The notes: generated from the sequence alone by a model not told the origin. Positions 54,250 through 63,599 are shown, numbered from the stretch's first letter. The stretch: 64,000 nt of DNA from Pseudomonas graminis (GCF_002093745.1 NZ_MTSB01000006.1:1-64000); one strand, 5' to 3'. Translations and numbers: made by a program.

Positions 54250-55200
54250 ATGCGTAAGTCATTGATGCGCATGACATTGCGTCAGTTGCGCATTTTCAAT
54301 GAAGTGTGTGATCTGCGTTCATACAGCCGCGCAGCGGAAGAAATGTCCCTGACCCAGCCCGCTGTCAGTCTGCAGATCCGGCAGCTTGAAGAGCTGATCG
54401 GCCAGCCGCTGTTCGAGTATGTTGGCAAAAAGCTCTACATGACGGAGGCCGCCGAAGCGCTGCAATTGGCCAGTCGGGATATTTTCGGGCGCCTGGAAAA
54501 TCTGGATATGCAGCTCTCGGACATGCAGGGTTCGCTGCAGGGACAGTTGAAGCTGGCGGTGGAGTCGAGCTGCAAGTATTTCATTCCGCACCTGTTCGCC
54601 GCGTTCAAACGCCGTTACCCGGAAGTCAGTCTGAGCCTGATGGTGGTCAACCGTGCGCAGATCATCAGGCGATTGTCGGATAACCGCGACGATCTGGTGG
54701 TGATGTCGGCAGTGCCACAGGACATGGGGCTGGAGTTTCTGCCCTTCCTCAATAATCCGATTGTCGCCATAGCGCCGCCGGATCATCCATTGAGCAGTCG
54801 TGAAACATTGAGCCTGAGGGATCTGGAGCCCTGGCCGCTGCTGACCCGGGAAACGGGTTCAGGCACCCGTCGGGCCTGCGAGGAATACTTCAAAGAAAAA
54901 CGCGTGCATTTCGCGCAAACGCTTGAGGTGTCTTCCAGTGAGGCGCAACGCGAATGCGTGGTTGCCGGGCTGGGCCTCGCCTTGCTGACGCGGCACGCGG
55001 TCTGTCAGGAACTCGCCACTGGCGCACTCGTCGAGCTGCCTGTGGCGGAGCTGCCGTTATACCGAAGCTGGTGCGTGGTTCAGGCCAGGGACAAACGCCT
55101 GTCACCCGTGGCACATGCCTTTCTGGCGTTCATCCGCACCGAACGCGCGCAGATCAGCCAGCTTGTCGAGCGCTTCGACGGTCGACCGCGGGCGGTGTGA
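54250..55200 (+). CDS. LysR-family regulator of pyruvate carboxylase (PycR-like)
   Basis: A 316-residue LysR protein of the CbbR/CysB-like subgroup. The helix-turn-helix is at about 6-64 (MTLRQLRIFNEVCDLRSYSR, LTQPAVSLQIRQLEELIGQP), then a substrate-binding domain. In P. aeruginosa the gene at the same position is known as pycR. Divergence from pycA supports direct control. The start at ATG 54250 has GAAAGG upstream; Met6 is an alternative. Confidence 0.88.
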   Translation: MRKSLMRMTLRQLRIFNEVCDLRSYSRAAEEMSLTQPAVSLQIRQLEELIGQPLFEYVGKKLYMTEAAEALQLASRDIFGRLENLDMQLSDMQGSLQGQLKLAVESSCKYFIPHLFAAFKRRYPEVSLSLMVVNRAQIIRRLSDNRDDLVVMSAVPQDMGLEFLPFLNNPIVAIAPPDHPLSSRETLSLRDLEPWPLLTRETGSGTRRACEEYFKEKRVHFAQTLEVSSSEAQRECVVAGLGLALLTRHAVCQELATGALVELPVAELPLYRSWCVVQARDKRLSPVAHAFLAFIRTERAQISQLVERFDGRPRAV

Positions 55201-55375
55201 CAGTCTGCCAGACAGAATTCGTGACCCCGTCCATGTAGTCGCAAAGCTCCTGGTTGAGCTGACGCGCCTCGCTGTAGCTTTCAATCGCCCGACGAAACTC
55301 CATGCGACGCTGATCTTCCTGCTGACGGCGGGTTTTCACGGTGCTGTTGGGCAAATCATCGTAGTGCCGAGCCAT
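55154..55375 (-). CDS. Small conserved basic/helical protein
   Basis: A 73-residue protein with a central charged helix (RRQQEDQRRMEFRRAIESYS) and no signal peptide. It resembles an unnamed Pseudomonas family found beside pycR. It overlaps the 3' end of the LysR gene by 47 bp, tail to tail. The ATG at 55375 has GGGAGACAGG upstream, supporting translation. Function unknown; a DUF6026-like assignment is possible but not certain. Confidence 0.6.
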   Translation of the reverse strand: MARHYDDLPNSTVKTRRQQEDQRRMEFRRAIESYSEARQLNQELCDYMDGVTNSVWQTVTPPAVDRRSARQAG

Positions 55376-55495
55376 GTCCTGTCTCCCAATACGTTTTACG
55401 GGAGCACCAGAATGGAGCGCAACGATGACAGCCCGGCGGCACGCAGGTGACAGATCAATGAACTTTCGCTGAGCACTCGTCAAAATATCTCAAAA

Positions 55496-55530
55496 AATAC
55501 ATATGTATTGCCTTTGGCCGGTCCGCCAAA
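55496..55530. promoter_or_regulatory. Two adjacent palindromes before the 103-residue gene
   Basis: AATACATATGTATT (55496-55509) is a perfect 14-bp palindrome. Directly after it, TTTGGC-CGGTCC-GCCAAA (55513-55530) is a 6+6+6 inverted repeat. Both are about 65-100 bp before the start at 55594, a likely promoter/operator position. Confidence 0.4.
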
Positions 55531-55593
55531 CGCAAACTAGCCCTGCAGGACGCAATTCACGAATCCAACAATTTATTAGCAAGGAGCTAACCA

Positions 55594-55905
55594 ATGACTA
55601 GCAAAAACAAAAACTGGACTGTGCGCGATGACAGAACGGCGCACGTGAACACCCTGACAGTAGCAGGCCTCGTACCTACAACCGCCAGCAACACGTTCCC
55701 CATCCTGTCCGTCAGCAACACACTGGGTGGTGCCGGCCAACTGGTTCTGAACCTGACCTACAAAACAGAAGATTTCGGTCTGCAAGTCCTGAGCGAGGCA
55801 CCCGTCATATACACCCAGCCAAGCGACCCGACCATTACCTCTGTCTGGATTTATCAGGACGATAAGCTGCTGGTCAGCATCGATGACATAACCGTCATAC
55901 ATTGA
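55594..55905 (+). CDS. Uncharacterised 103-residue protein
   Basis: No family recognised. The product is rich in Thr, Ser and Val, lacks cysteine, signal peptide and membrane helix, and reads as alternating β-strands (AGQLVLNLTYKTED, ITSVWIYQDDKLLVSI). It begins with a hydrophilic NKNWTVRDDR. The coding call rests on a strong ribosome binding site (AAGGAG, 7 bp before ATG), its own terminator and its position between two known genes. It may be a secreted or structural small protein; this is a guess. Confidence 0.7.
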   Translation: MTSKNKNWTVRDDRTAHVNTLTVAGLVPTTASNTFPILSVSNTLGGAGQLVLNLTYKTEDFGLQVLSEAPVIYTQPSDPTITSVWIYQDDKLLVSIDDITVIH

Positions 55906-55933
55906 TCGGCACACAACAGATTCAGAGACAGCT

Positions 55934-55970
55934 CTCTCCAGACGCCTCAGGGTTTCCGGAGAGGGCTTTC
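55934..55970 (+). terminator. Terminator of the 103-residue gene
   Basis: CTCTCC and GGAGAG pair around a long loop containing CAGACGCCTCAGGGTTTC, then GGCTTTCTT. It is a moderate terminator. Confidence 0.6.
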
Positions 55971-55989
55971 TTCGCTGCTGTAACTTGAT

Positions 55990-56856
55990 TCAGTCTTCGT
56001 GGGTCTTGATCGACTTAGGCGACAGGCGCAAGCCGCGCAGGCTGCGTTTGACGCTCTTGAGGTGGTTGACCAGACTCGGGCCGCGCGCCATCGCGACGCC
56101 CATTGCCAGCACATCGATGACCACCAGATGCGCGATGCGCGAGGTCAGCGGCGTGTAGATTTCCGTGTCTTCATGCACGTCGATGGCCAGATTGACCGAT
56201 GACAGCTCGGCCAGCGGCGTCTGGCTCGGGCACAGGGTGATCAGGGTAGCGCCGCTCTCGCGGACCAGATTGGCCGTGATCAGCAGATCCTTGGAGCGTC
56301 CGGACTGGGAAATGCACACCGCGACATCTGTCGGCTTGAGGGTGACCGCCGACATCGCCTGCATGTGCGGATCAGAATACGCCGCCGCCGTCAGCAGCAG
56401 CCGGAAGAACTTGTGCTGCGCATCGGCAGCCACCGCACCCGACGCACCGAACCCGTAGAACTCGACCCGGTTAGCGCCGGCCATCGCCGTCACCGCCAGT
56501 TGCAAGGCATGCGGGTCAAGGTTCTCGCGCACTTCCATGAGTGTGTGCAGCGTGGTGTCGAAAATCTTCAGGCTGTAATCGGCGACCGAATCGTCTTCAT
56601 GAATAGCGAACTGCCCGAAACTGGCGCCCGCCGCCAGGCTTTGCGCCAGCTTGAGCTTGAGGTCTTGAAACCCGGTGCAACCGATGGCGCGGCAAAAGCG
56701 CACGATGGTCGGCTCGCTGATCCCGACGCTGTGCGCCAGATCAGCCATAGAGCTGTGCATCACGGCCGCAGGGTCAAGCAGCACATGGTCGGCTACCTTG
56801 AGCTCCGATTTGCGAAGCAGATGACGTGACTGGGCGATGTGTTGCAGCAGATTCAA
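55990..56856 (-). CDS. RpiR/MurR-family regulator (HexR-like)
   Basis: A 288-residue sugar-phosphate regulator. The N-terminal helix-turn-helix (about 1-77) has MADLAHSVGISEPTIVRFCR and the C-terminal SIS domain (about 125-260) has FYGFGASGAVAADAQHKFFR and AVCISQSGRSKDLLI. It resembles HexR, which represses sugar catabolism genes in response to KDPG, but no zwf/edd genes are here, so it is a paralog with an unknown target. A palindrome in its promoter suggests autoregulation. Confidence 0.88.
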   Translation of the reverse strand: MNLLQHIAQSRHLLRKSELKVADHVLLDPAAVMHSSMADLAHSVGISEPTIVRFCRAIGCTGFQDLKLKLAQSLAAGASFGQFAIHEDDSVADYSLKIFDTTLHTLMEVRENLDPHALQLAVTAMAGANRVEFYGFGASGAVAADAQHKFFRLLLTAAAYSDPHMQAMSAVTLKPTDVAVCISQSGRSKDLLITANLVRESGATLITLCPSQTPLAELSSVNLAIDVHEDTEIYTPLTSRIAHLVVIDVLAMGVAMARGPSLVNHLKSVKRSLRGLRLSPKSIKTHED

Positions 56857-57174
56857 GAGGCAGACTCGGCAAGAGGATGGTGGGCTGGCTGTAGCTTTCT
56901 TGTAGTTATACTACATGACCTGCAAGCCGCCCAGTTAAACGACGCCGAGACGTATTTCACAGGCTCTAAAAAGACAATTCGGAAAAAAATGTGGGAATAA
57001 TCCTACATCAGGGGTCATCTCGAGCCCGTGCAGCCTGTGCCTGTCGAGTAAAGGTAGCCTGCACACCTTAGATCCACATCGCAGGCGATGACCGGTCGTC
57101 TGCACCGCTCGTTTTTTGCTGCCCGACGCAAAGCATGGTTTGCCCGTCATCGCGCGGCACCCTAGAATGCGCCG
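56857..57174. other. 318-bp divergent region between the RpiR gene and uvrD
   Basis: Contains the TGTAGT palindrome at 56901 and presumably the two divergent promoters. No gene is supported. Confidence 0.4.
56901..56915. promoter_or_regulatory. Palindrome in the RpiR promoter, candidate operator
   Basis: TGTAGT-TAT-ACTACA is a perfect 6-bp inverted repeat 45 bp before the start of the regulator gene. It resembles the TTGT-N-ACAA layout bound by HexR-type proteins, and an extra GTAG (56891) and CTACA (57003-57007) lie nearby. Autoregulation is inferred. Confidence 0.55.
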
Positions 57175-59358
57175 ATGCGCGATGATCTCTCTCTTCTTCT
57201 GAATTCCCTTAACGATGCCCAGCGTCAGGCCGTAGCGGCCTCACTGGGGCGTCAATTGGTCCTGGCCGGTGCCGGCTCGGGCAAAACCCGTGTGCTGGTG
57301 CATCGCATCGCATGGCTGATGCAGGTCGAGCAAGCCTCCCCGCATTCAGTCCTGTCGGTGACGTTCACCAACAAGGCGGCTGCCGAGATGCGCCACCGCA
57401 TCGAACAGCTGATGGGCATCAGCCCGGCGGGCATGTGGGTAGGCACTTTCCACGGCCTGGCGCACCGCCTGTTGCGTGCGCACTGGCAGGAAGCCGGCCT
57501 GGTGCAGACCTTCCAGATTCTCGACAGCGATGACCAGCAGCGTCTGGTCAAGCGTGTGATGCGCGAGCTGGGCCTGGACGAGCAACGCTGGCCTGCGCGT
57601 CAGGCTCAGTGGTTCATCAACGGTCAGAAGGACGAAGGCCTGCGCCCTAAGCATATTCAGGCCAGCGGCGACCTGTTCCTGACCACCATGAAAAGCGTCT
57701 ACGAAGCCTATGAGGCAGCCTGCCAACGTGCAGGCGTCATCGACTTCTCCGAGCTGCTGCTCAGGGCGCTGGACCTGTGGCGCGATAATCCGGGCCTGCT
57801 CGCGCATTATCAGCGACGTTTCCGTCACGTACTGGTCGACGAGTTCCAGGACACCAACGCCGTGCAGTACGCCTGGTTGCGTCTGCTGGCCCAGGGCGGC
57901 GACAGCCTGATGGTGGTCGGCGACGACGATCAGTCCATCTACGGCTGGCGCGGCGCGAAAATCGAGAACATTCACCAGTATTCGTCCGACTTCCCGGACA
58001 CCGAAGTGATCCGCCTGGAGCAGAACTACCGCTCGACGGCGAGCATCCTCAAGGCTGCCAACGGCTTGATCGTCAACAACAGCGGTCGCTTGGGCAAGGA
58101 ATTGTGGACCGATGTCGGCGACGGCGAACTGATCAACCTGTACGCAGCCTTCAACGAACACGACGAAGCACGCTACGTGGTCGAGACCATCGAGAGCGCG
58201 TTGAAAACCGGTATCTCGCGTAACGACATCGCCATTCTCTACCGCTCCAACGCCCAATCGCGGGTGCTGGAAGAAGCACTGTTGCGCGAACGCATTCCTT
58301 ACCGTATCTATGGCGGGCAGCGATTCTTCGAGCGCGCCGAAATCAAGAACGCGATGGCGTATATGCGCCTGCTGGAAGGTCGTGGCAACGATGCAGCGCT
58401 GGAGCGGGTCATCAACGTTCCGGCACGCGGCATCGGTGAAAAAACCGTCGAAGCCATTCGTGAGCATGCGCGTCATGCCGACGTTTCAATGTGGGAAGCC
58501 ATGCGCCTGCTGGTCGCCAACAAGGGCCTGACCGGCCGTGCGGCCACGGCCCTGGGCGGGTTTATCGAGCTGATCGAGAACCTGTCGGCCAAGGTAATGG
58601 AAATGCCGCTGCACCTGATGACCCAGACCGTCATCGAGCAATCCGGGCTGATCGCTTATCACGAACAGGAAAAAGGCGAGAAAGGCCAGGCTCGGGTAGA
58701 AAACCTTGAGGAACTGGTCAGCGCCGCACGGGCTTTCGAAAACCACGAAAGTGAAGAGGACCTGACGCCATTAGCGGCCTTTCTGGGTCACGCTTCACTG
58801 GAAGCTGGCGATACCCAGGCGCAGGAGCATGAGGACAGCATTCAGCTGATGACCTTGCACAGCGCCAAGGGCCTGGAATTCCCGCACGTGTTTCTGGTGG
58901 GCATGGAAGAAGGGCTGTTCCCGCACAAGATGAGCCTGGAAGAGCCTGGCCGTCTGGAAGAAGAGCGCCGTCTGGCCTACGTCGGCATCACCCGCGCCAT
59001 GAAACAACTGGTGATGACCTACGCCGAGACGCGTCGTCTGTATGGCAGCGAAACCTACAACAAGGTGTCGCGCTTCGTCCGCGAAATACCGCCTGCGCTG
59101 ATTCAGGAGGTCCGCCTGTCCAATAGCGTCAACCGTCCGTTCGGTGGCACGCCGAAATTCAACAGCAGCAGCCTGTTCAACGGCACCGGCATTCCGGAAA
59201 CCGAGTTCACGATGGGCCAGCGCGTGCAGCATGCGGTGTTCGGCGAAGGCGTGATCCTCAACTTCGAAGGCGCTGGCGCTCAGGCACGCGTGCAGGTCAA
59301 CTTCGCCGATGGCAGCAAGTGGCTGATGATGGGCTACGCGAAACTAGTGCCGTTGTAG
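57175..59358 (+). CDS. uvrD: DNA helicase II
   Basis: A 727-residue SF1A helicase that unwinds DNA in nucleotide excision and mismatch repair. Motif I is AGAGSGKTRVLVHRIA (residues 31-46), motif II is LVDEFQDTN, motif III VGDDDQSIYGWRG near 249-261, motif IV VIRLEQNYRST, motif V LMTLHSAKGLEFPHVFLVG and motif VI EERRLAYVGITRAM. The C-terminal region has the UvrD-type RVQVNFADGSKWLMMGYAKL. Length fits UvrD and is shorter than RecB or PcrA-fusion proteins. Confidence 0.97.
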   Translation: MRDDLSLLLNSLNDAQRQAVAASLGRQLVLAGAGSGKTRVLVHRIAWLMQVEQASPHSVLSVTFTNKAAAEMRHRIEQLMGISPAGMWVGTFHGLAHRLLRAHWQEAGLVQTFQILDSDDQQRLVKRVMRELGLDEQRWPARQAQWFINGQKDEGLRPKHIQASGDLFLTTMKSVYEAYEAACQRAGVIDFSELLLRALDLWRDNPGLLAHYQRRFRHVLVDEFQDTNAVQYAWLRLLAQGGDSLMVVGDDDQSIYGWRGAKIENIHQYSSDFPDTEVIRLEQNYRSTASILKAANGLIVNNSGRLGKELWTDVGDGELINLYAAFNEHDEARYVVETIESALKTGISRNDIAILYRSNAQSRVLEEALLRERIPYRIYGGQRFFERAEIKNAMAYMRLLEGRGNDAALERVINVPARGIGEKTVEAIREHARHADVSMWEAMRLLVANKGLTGRAATALGGFIELIENLSAKVMEMPLHLMTQTVIEQSGLIAYHEQEKGEKGQARVENLEELVSAARAFENHESEEDLTPLAAFLGHASLEAGDTQAQEHEDSIQLMTLHSAKGLEFPHVFLVGMEEGLFPHKMSLEEPGRLEEERRLAYVGITRAMKQLVMTYAETRRLYGSETYNKVSRFVREIPPALIQEVRLSNSVNRPFGGTPKFNSSSLFNGTGIPETEFTMGQRVQHAVFGEGVILNFEGAGAQARVQVNFADGSKWLMMGYAKLVPL

Positions 59359-59587
59359 CACTCTGGAGTCCGTTTTGCTGCCGGTACCCGGCAGATCTCG
59401 GACAAATCCACTTCTGCAAAAGCGAAACGGCGCCCGGTCCGCTGTCAGATTGGATTACCCGGTCTTACGAAGCGCGCTGAAAAGTCCTACGCTGTTTGTG
59501 TAAAAGTCCGAAACACTAACGCGCTGGTCACACAGGCCTACGCTGTGCAACATGGCGCGCATGCAATCACAAAACGGGAATACCCAT

Positions 59588-60430
59588 ATGCAACGTTTTC
59601 TTAGCATCGCGATGGCGCTTTGCATCGGGCTCACCATGAGTCTGGATGTGAACGCCGCGCGCTTCGGTGGCGGCAAGAGCATGGGCTCGGCGCCTACGCA
59701 TCAGGCCCGCCAGACTGCGCCGGCCGCTCCAGCAGCTGCGCCTAACGCCGCTGGCCGCCCTGCCCCTGCTGCAAGCGGTGCCTCCCGCTGGCTAGGCCCG
59801 TTGGCCGGTATCGCTGCCGGTGGCCTGCTTGCGTCGATGTTCATGGGTGACGGCTTCAACGGCCTGCAACTGTTCGACATCCTGATCATGGGCCTTATAG
59901 CCTTCCTGATCTTCCGCTTTATCGCGCGCCGTCGTCAGCAGCAACAGCCTAAAATGGCCCCTGCCGGTGCCCCTTATCAGCGTGAAACCAGCCAGCCGGT
60001 ACAGAACCCGATTTTCGGCAGTTCAGCACCCGCTTCCGCTGCGCCCGTGATCAACGCACCGGCCTGGTTCAATGAGGAGCGCTTTCTGGAAGCCGCTCGC
60101 GGCCACTTTCAGTCGCTGCAACAGCACTGGGACGCCAACGAGATGGACAAGATCGCCGAGTTCGTCACTCCGCAAATGCTCCAGTTCCTGAAAAAGGAAC
60201 GTGCGGATCTGGGCGACGGTTTCCAGTCGACTTACATTGAGAACCTCAATGTTCAACTGGACGGTGTGGATGATCGTGCCGACAAGACCATCGCGACCCT
60301 GACCTTCTCCGGCGTTTCCAAGACCTCGCGCTTTGATCAGGGCGAAGTGTTCAGTGAAAGCTGGAACATGGAGCGACCGCAAGGTGACAATCAGCCTTGG
60401 CTGGTAGCAGGAATTCGCCAGAACGGTTGA
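59588..60430 (+). CDS. Tim44-like domain membrane protein
   Basis: A 280-residue protein with a signal sequence (FLSIAMALCIGLTMSLDVNA), an Ala/Pro-rich low-complexity stretch (about 40-70), two hydrophobic helices (about 75-88 and 98-118) and a C-terminal Tim44-like domain (about 150-280: FLEAARGHFQSLQQHWD, FVTPQMLQFLKKERADLG). It is probably anchored in the inner membrane with the Tim44 domain facing in or out, undecided. Bacterial homologues lack known function. The start is ATG 59588; the signal begins at once. Confidence 0.85.
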   Translation: MQRFLSIAMALCIGLTMSLDVNAARFGGGKSMGSAPTHQARQTAPAAPAAAPNAAGRPAPAASGASRWLGPLAGIAAGGLLASMFMGDGFNGLQLFDILIMGLIAFLIFRFIARRRQQQQPKMAPAGAPYQRETSQPVQNPIFGSSAPASAAPVINAPAWFNEERFLEAARGHFQSLQQHWDANEMDKIAEFVTPQMLQFLKKERADLGDGFQSTYIENLNVQLDGVDDRADKTIATLTFSGVSKTSRFDQGEVFSESWNMERPQGDNQPWLVAGIRQNG

Positions 60431-60454
60431 ACCAGATTACGTTCTCGCGTTCAG

Positions 60455-60480
60455 AACCCCGGACATGTCCGGGGTTTTTT
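60455..60480 (+). terminator. Terminator of the Tim44-like gene
   Basis: AACCCCGGAC and GTCCGGGGTT pair around an AT core and are followed by TTTTTT. It is a classical intrinsic terminator. Confidence 0.93.
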
Positions 60481-60561
60481 GTTTATCCGTTCGGATAGTT
60501 ATTTTGAGAAAGGCTTTACGCTACTGTATAACCCGCGCCATCAAGTGAGAGGATCCGTGTC

Positions 60562-60969
60562 GTGGAAGAAGTCATCGAACAATTGCGTGAAGCTAACGAG
60601 CCGGTCCCGGTTCCGCTTGAACTGCCCGACGAGGACCAACTGGTCGAGATCGAGGAACAGCTGTTCATCAACATCCCGTTCGTCTTCAAGGAGTTTCTCC
60701 TGACGGTCAGCGATGTGGTGTATGGCAGCCTTGAGCCGGTCACTGTGACCGATCCGCAGTCACGCACCTATCTGCCGGAAGTGTGTGCGACTGCCTGGGA
60801 CCTGGGCGTGCCGCGCGAGCTGATCCCGATCTGTCAGGACGGTGACGACTATTACTGCGTCGAGGAAGACGGCACGGTAGTGCTGTGGTCCGCCGAAGAA
60901 GAACTGGTCACCGAAGAAAGCTGGGAGTCGGTCTGGCACTGGGCTCGGGATGTCTGGCTGGAAAGCTGA
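60562..60969 (+). CDS. SMI1/KNR4-family protein
   Basis: A 135-residue acidic protein beginning at GTG 60562 behind GAGAGG. Family marks are an N-terminal DEDQLVEIEEQL followed by NIPFVFKEFLLTVSDVVYG, and late DGDDYYCVEEDG and VVLWSAEEE. The SMI1/KNR4 superfamily includes many immunity proteins against bacterial toxins, but this one is stand-alone in a housekeeping region, with no toxin gene adjacent, and may serve another purpose. Confidence 0.9.
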   Translation: MEEVIEQLREANEPVPVPLELPDEDQLVEIEEQLFINIPFVFKEFLLTVSDVVYGSLEPVTVTDPQSRTYLPEVCATAWDLGVPRELIPICQDGDDYYCVEEDGTVVLWSAEEELVTEESWESVWHWARDVWLES

Positions 60970-61008
60970 GACACCCCCACCGCAAAGGCTGCAAGGGGAT
61001 CGCCGGGC

Positions 61009-62772
61009 TCAATGCCCGGACGATTCCTGATTGTTCCCCAGCGTCTCCAGCAGCGCGATCTGCATCCGTGTGTGTACGCGAATCAGCCAGCGCCACAGCA
61101 GCGCAGCGACCAGAGCGGCAACCAGGGCAACGACCAGCAGCAACTCGTTGGCCGGCAGGATGCTTGCCGACAGCGCCGCCAGCATCACGAAGATCACCAC
61201 CAACGACAACAGCGGAATCACTTCCGCCACCACCTTGCGCACGCGCACGGTATGTCGACCCGCCATCTCGGGCTTCACGCCCATCTCTGCCAGCAACATC
61301 GACAGCGCCTTGAGCTTGCGGTACGCCGCGATCAAAAAGGGCAGCGACAACAGCAATGCCGCGCCGCAGATCCAGGCTTTCTGGTGGCTGACATCGGCCA
61401 CCCACTCGTTCATATACCCGCCAAGACGTTCAGCGAAATAGCCGCCGCTGAAGAAGATCGCCATCACCAGCGCCAGGTTGACCCCGACCTGCAGCAGAAT
61501 CCGCCGAATCATCCCGGCAAGCACCGCGCTTTGCCCTTGCGGCTGAATACTGCGCAGCCACTCACCGTACATGCCGAACACCCGCGCAACGCGCCGGGGC
61601 ATGATCGCTGCGAGCTTGAGCGAGAGCGGGTCAGCGCCGCGAATGAGGTACGGGGTCAGCAACGTGGTGATGGCCGAGACGGCGACAGCCACCGGATACA
61701 GAAAATCGCTGGTGACCTGCAAGGTCATGCCCAATGCCGCGATGATAAAGGAAAACTCGCCAATCTGTGACAGCCCCATGCCCACGCGCAGTGAGGTGCG
61801 GCCATCGTTGCCTGCGATAAAGGCCCCAAGCCCGCAGGAAATCATCTTGCCCAACACCACGGCAACGGTGATGACAGCGATGGGCAAAGCGTATTCCAGC
61901 AGGATTTTCGGGTCGATCATCAACCCGATGGCGACAAAGAAGATGGCGCTGAACAGGTCACGAATCGGCTCGATCAATCGTTCGATCTTCAGCAGCTCAC
62001 GGGACTCGGCCATGATCGCGCCGATCAGAAACGCGCCCAGCACCATGCTGTATTCCAGCTTGACCACCAGCAGGCAGAAGCCGAAGCACAAGCCCAGCAC
62101 GGTGATCAGCAGCATCTCGTTGCTTTCGAATCTGGCCACGTAAGACAGCAAGCGCGGGACCAACAGGATGCCGACCACCAGCGCCACGATCATGAACAGC
62201 GACAGCTTGCCCACGGTGGAAAACACTTCGCCCGAACTGACCGAACCGCTGACGGCGATGCCGGACAGCAGCGCAATAATGCCGATGCCCAAGATGTCTT
62301 CGACGATCAACACGCCGAAGATCAATTGGGCAAAATGCTGGTTCTTCATCTTCAGGTCGTTGAGCGCCTTGACGATGATGGTGGTCGAGGAAATCGCCAG
62401 AATGGCGCCGAGAAACAGCGAGTCCATGGTTTTCCAGCCGAAGAACTGACCGATCTCGTAGCCGATCCAGATCATCAGCGCAATTTCGAGAAAAGCCGCG
62501 ATGAACGCGGTAGCACCGACCTTGAACAGCTTGCGCAGGCTGAACTCCAGCCCCAGGCAGAACATCAGGAAAATCACCCCGAGTTCGGCCAGAATCTTGA
62601 TGGTCTCCTCATCATGGATCAGGCTGACCGGCGGCGTGTGCGGGCCGATGATGAAACCCGCGACGATATAACCCAACACCACCGGTTGCCTGAGGCGATG
62701 AAAGAGGATGGTCACCACACCGGCCACCAGCATGATCACTGCCAGGTCCTGAATGAAATTGATGGCATGCAT
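61009..62772 (-). CDS. Monovalent cation:proton antiporter (CPA2, Kef-like)
   Basis: A 587-residue membrane protein. The CPA2 transport domain spans about 12 helices (10-390) with PVVLGYIVAGFIIGPHTPP, LILAISSTTIIVKALNDLK-type segments (AILAISSTTIIVKALND) and VLIVEDILGIGIIALL, including the ion-binding Asp. The second half adds four or five further helices rather than a RCK/TrkA-N domain. It likely exchanges K+ or Na+ for H+. I use the ATG at 62772 with AGGAG upstream; the longer frame adds 28 unlikely residues. Confidence 0.9.
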   Translation of the reverse strand: MHAINFIQDLAVIMLVAGVVTILFHRLRQPVVLGYIVAGFIIGPHTPPVSLIHDEETIKILAELGVIFLMFCLGLEFSLRKLFKVGATAFIAAFLEIALMIWIGYEIGQFFGWKTMDSLFLGAILAISSTTIIVKALNDLKMKNQHFAQLIFGVLIVEDILGIGIIALLSGIAVSGSVSSGEVFSTVGKLSLFMIVALVVGILLVPRLLSYVARFESNEMLLITVLGLCFGFCLLVVKLEYSMVLGAFLIGAIMAESRELLKIERLIEPIRDLFSAIFFVAIGLMIDPKILLEYALPIAVITVAVVLGKMISCGLGAFIAGNDGRTSLRVGMGLSQIGEFSFIIAALGMTLQVTSDFLYPVAVAVSAITTLLTPYLIRGADPLSLKLAAIMPRRVARVFGMYGEWLRSIQPQGQSAVLAGMIRRILLQVGVNLALVMAIFFSGGYFAERLGGYMNEWVADVSHQKAWICGAALLLSLPFLIAAYRKLKALSMLLAEMGVKPEMAGRHTVRVRKVVAEVIPLLSLVVIFVMLAALSASILPANELLLVVALVAALVAALLWRWLIRVHTRMQIALLETLGNNQESSGH

Positions 62773-63064
62773 GGTGGCAAAGCTCCTTTTGATGATGACG
62801 TCCTGAACCGATATCGCCACGCCTCGTAAGGCGTCAGCCACCCGCTTCGTCATCAAAATCCGATTAAAACGTAAGAAAAAACCCGATCCACAGGTTTTTG
62901 CAGGTTATCACTGCCCCCTTCGACATAAAGCCGGTGCAATATATGGAAACAGATAGTTATGAGGCGTGACGGTCGCCCGCTGGCCAGCGTCCCGATAACT
63001 GTCGCAAGCCCTTCTGAGCGCCAGCATAGGCGTCCCTTGAACACCTTGACCGTGTGAGTACGCT

Positions 63065-63550
63065 ATGGAACCCGGAAACGCCCAGCTGTCGATGACTGTA
63101 TTGATGACCCCGGACATGGCCAATTTCTCTGGCAACGTACACGGCGGTACCTTGCTCAAGTACCTGGACGAAGTGGCCTATGCGTGCGCAAGCCGTTACG
63201 CCGGGCGCTACGTGGTGACACTGTCGGTGGATCAGGTGATTTTTCGCGAGCCTGTGCATGTCGGCGAGCTGGTGACCTTTCTGGCATCGGTCAATTACAC
63301 CGGCAATACCTCGATGGAAGTCGGCATCAAAGTGGTGACCGAAAACATCCGCGAGCGCTCGGTTCGTCATTCCAACAGCTGCTTCTTCACGATGGTTGCC
63401 GTCGACGACAACCGCAAGCCCGCCAGCGTCCCGCCTCTGGAACCGGAATCTGCCGATGCCAAGCGCCGTTATATCCAGGCACAGCAACGCCGCCAGCTGC
63501 GTCAGGAACTGGAAAAGCGTTATCAGGACATCAAAGAAGAAGCGGTGTAA
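63065..63550 (+). CDS. Acyl-CoA thioesterase (hot-dog fold)
   Basis: A 161-residue thioesterase. The active-site helix is FSGNVHGGTLLKYLDEVAYA (catalytic Asp in YLDEVAY), then VVTLSVDQVIFREPVHVGEL and SMEVGIKVVTENI. The C-terminal 30 residues form a charged helix (RRYIQAQQRRQLRQELEKRY). It hydrolyses medium- or long-chain acyl-CoA; the exact substrate is unknown. It is convergent with pdxY and distinct from the shorter YciA-like enzyme at 33413. Confidence 0.92.
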   Translation: MEPGNAQLSMTVLMTPDMANFSGNVHGGTLLKYLDEVAYACASRYAGRYVVTLSVDQVIFREPVHVGELVTFLASVNYTGNTSMEVGIKVVTENIRERSVRHSNSCFFTMVAVDDNRKPASVPPLEPESADAKRRYIQAQQRRQLRQELEKRYQDIKEEAV

Positions 63551-63599
63551 TCCATCAGGCTCAGGCAAGGACGCCCGAGCCGCTGATGACACACCTGTC

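Noticed and set aside
59376..59395. CTGCCG/CGGCAG hairpin after uvrD
   Set aside because: Short stem without a T-run; too weak to call a terminator.
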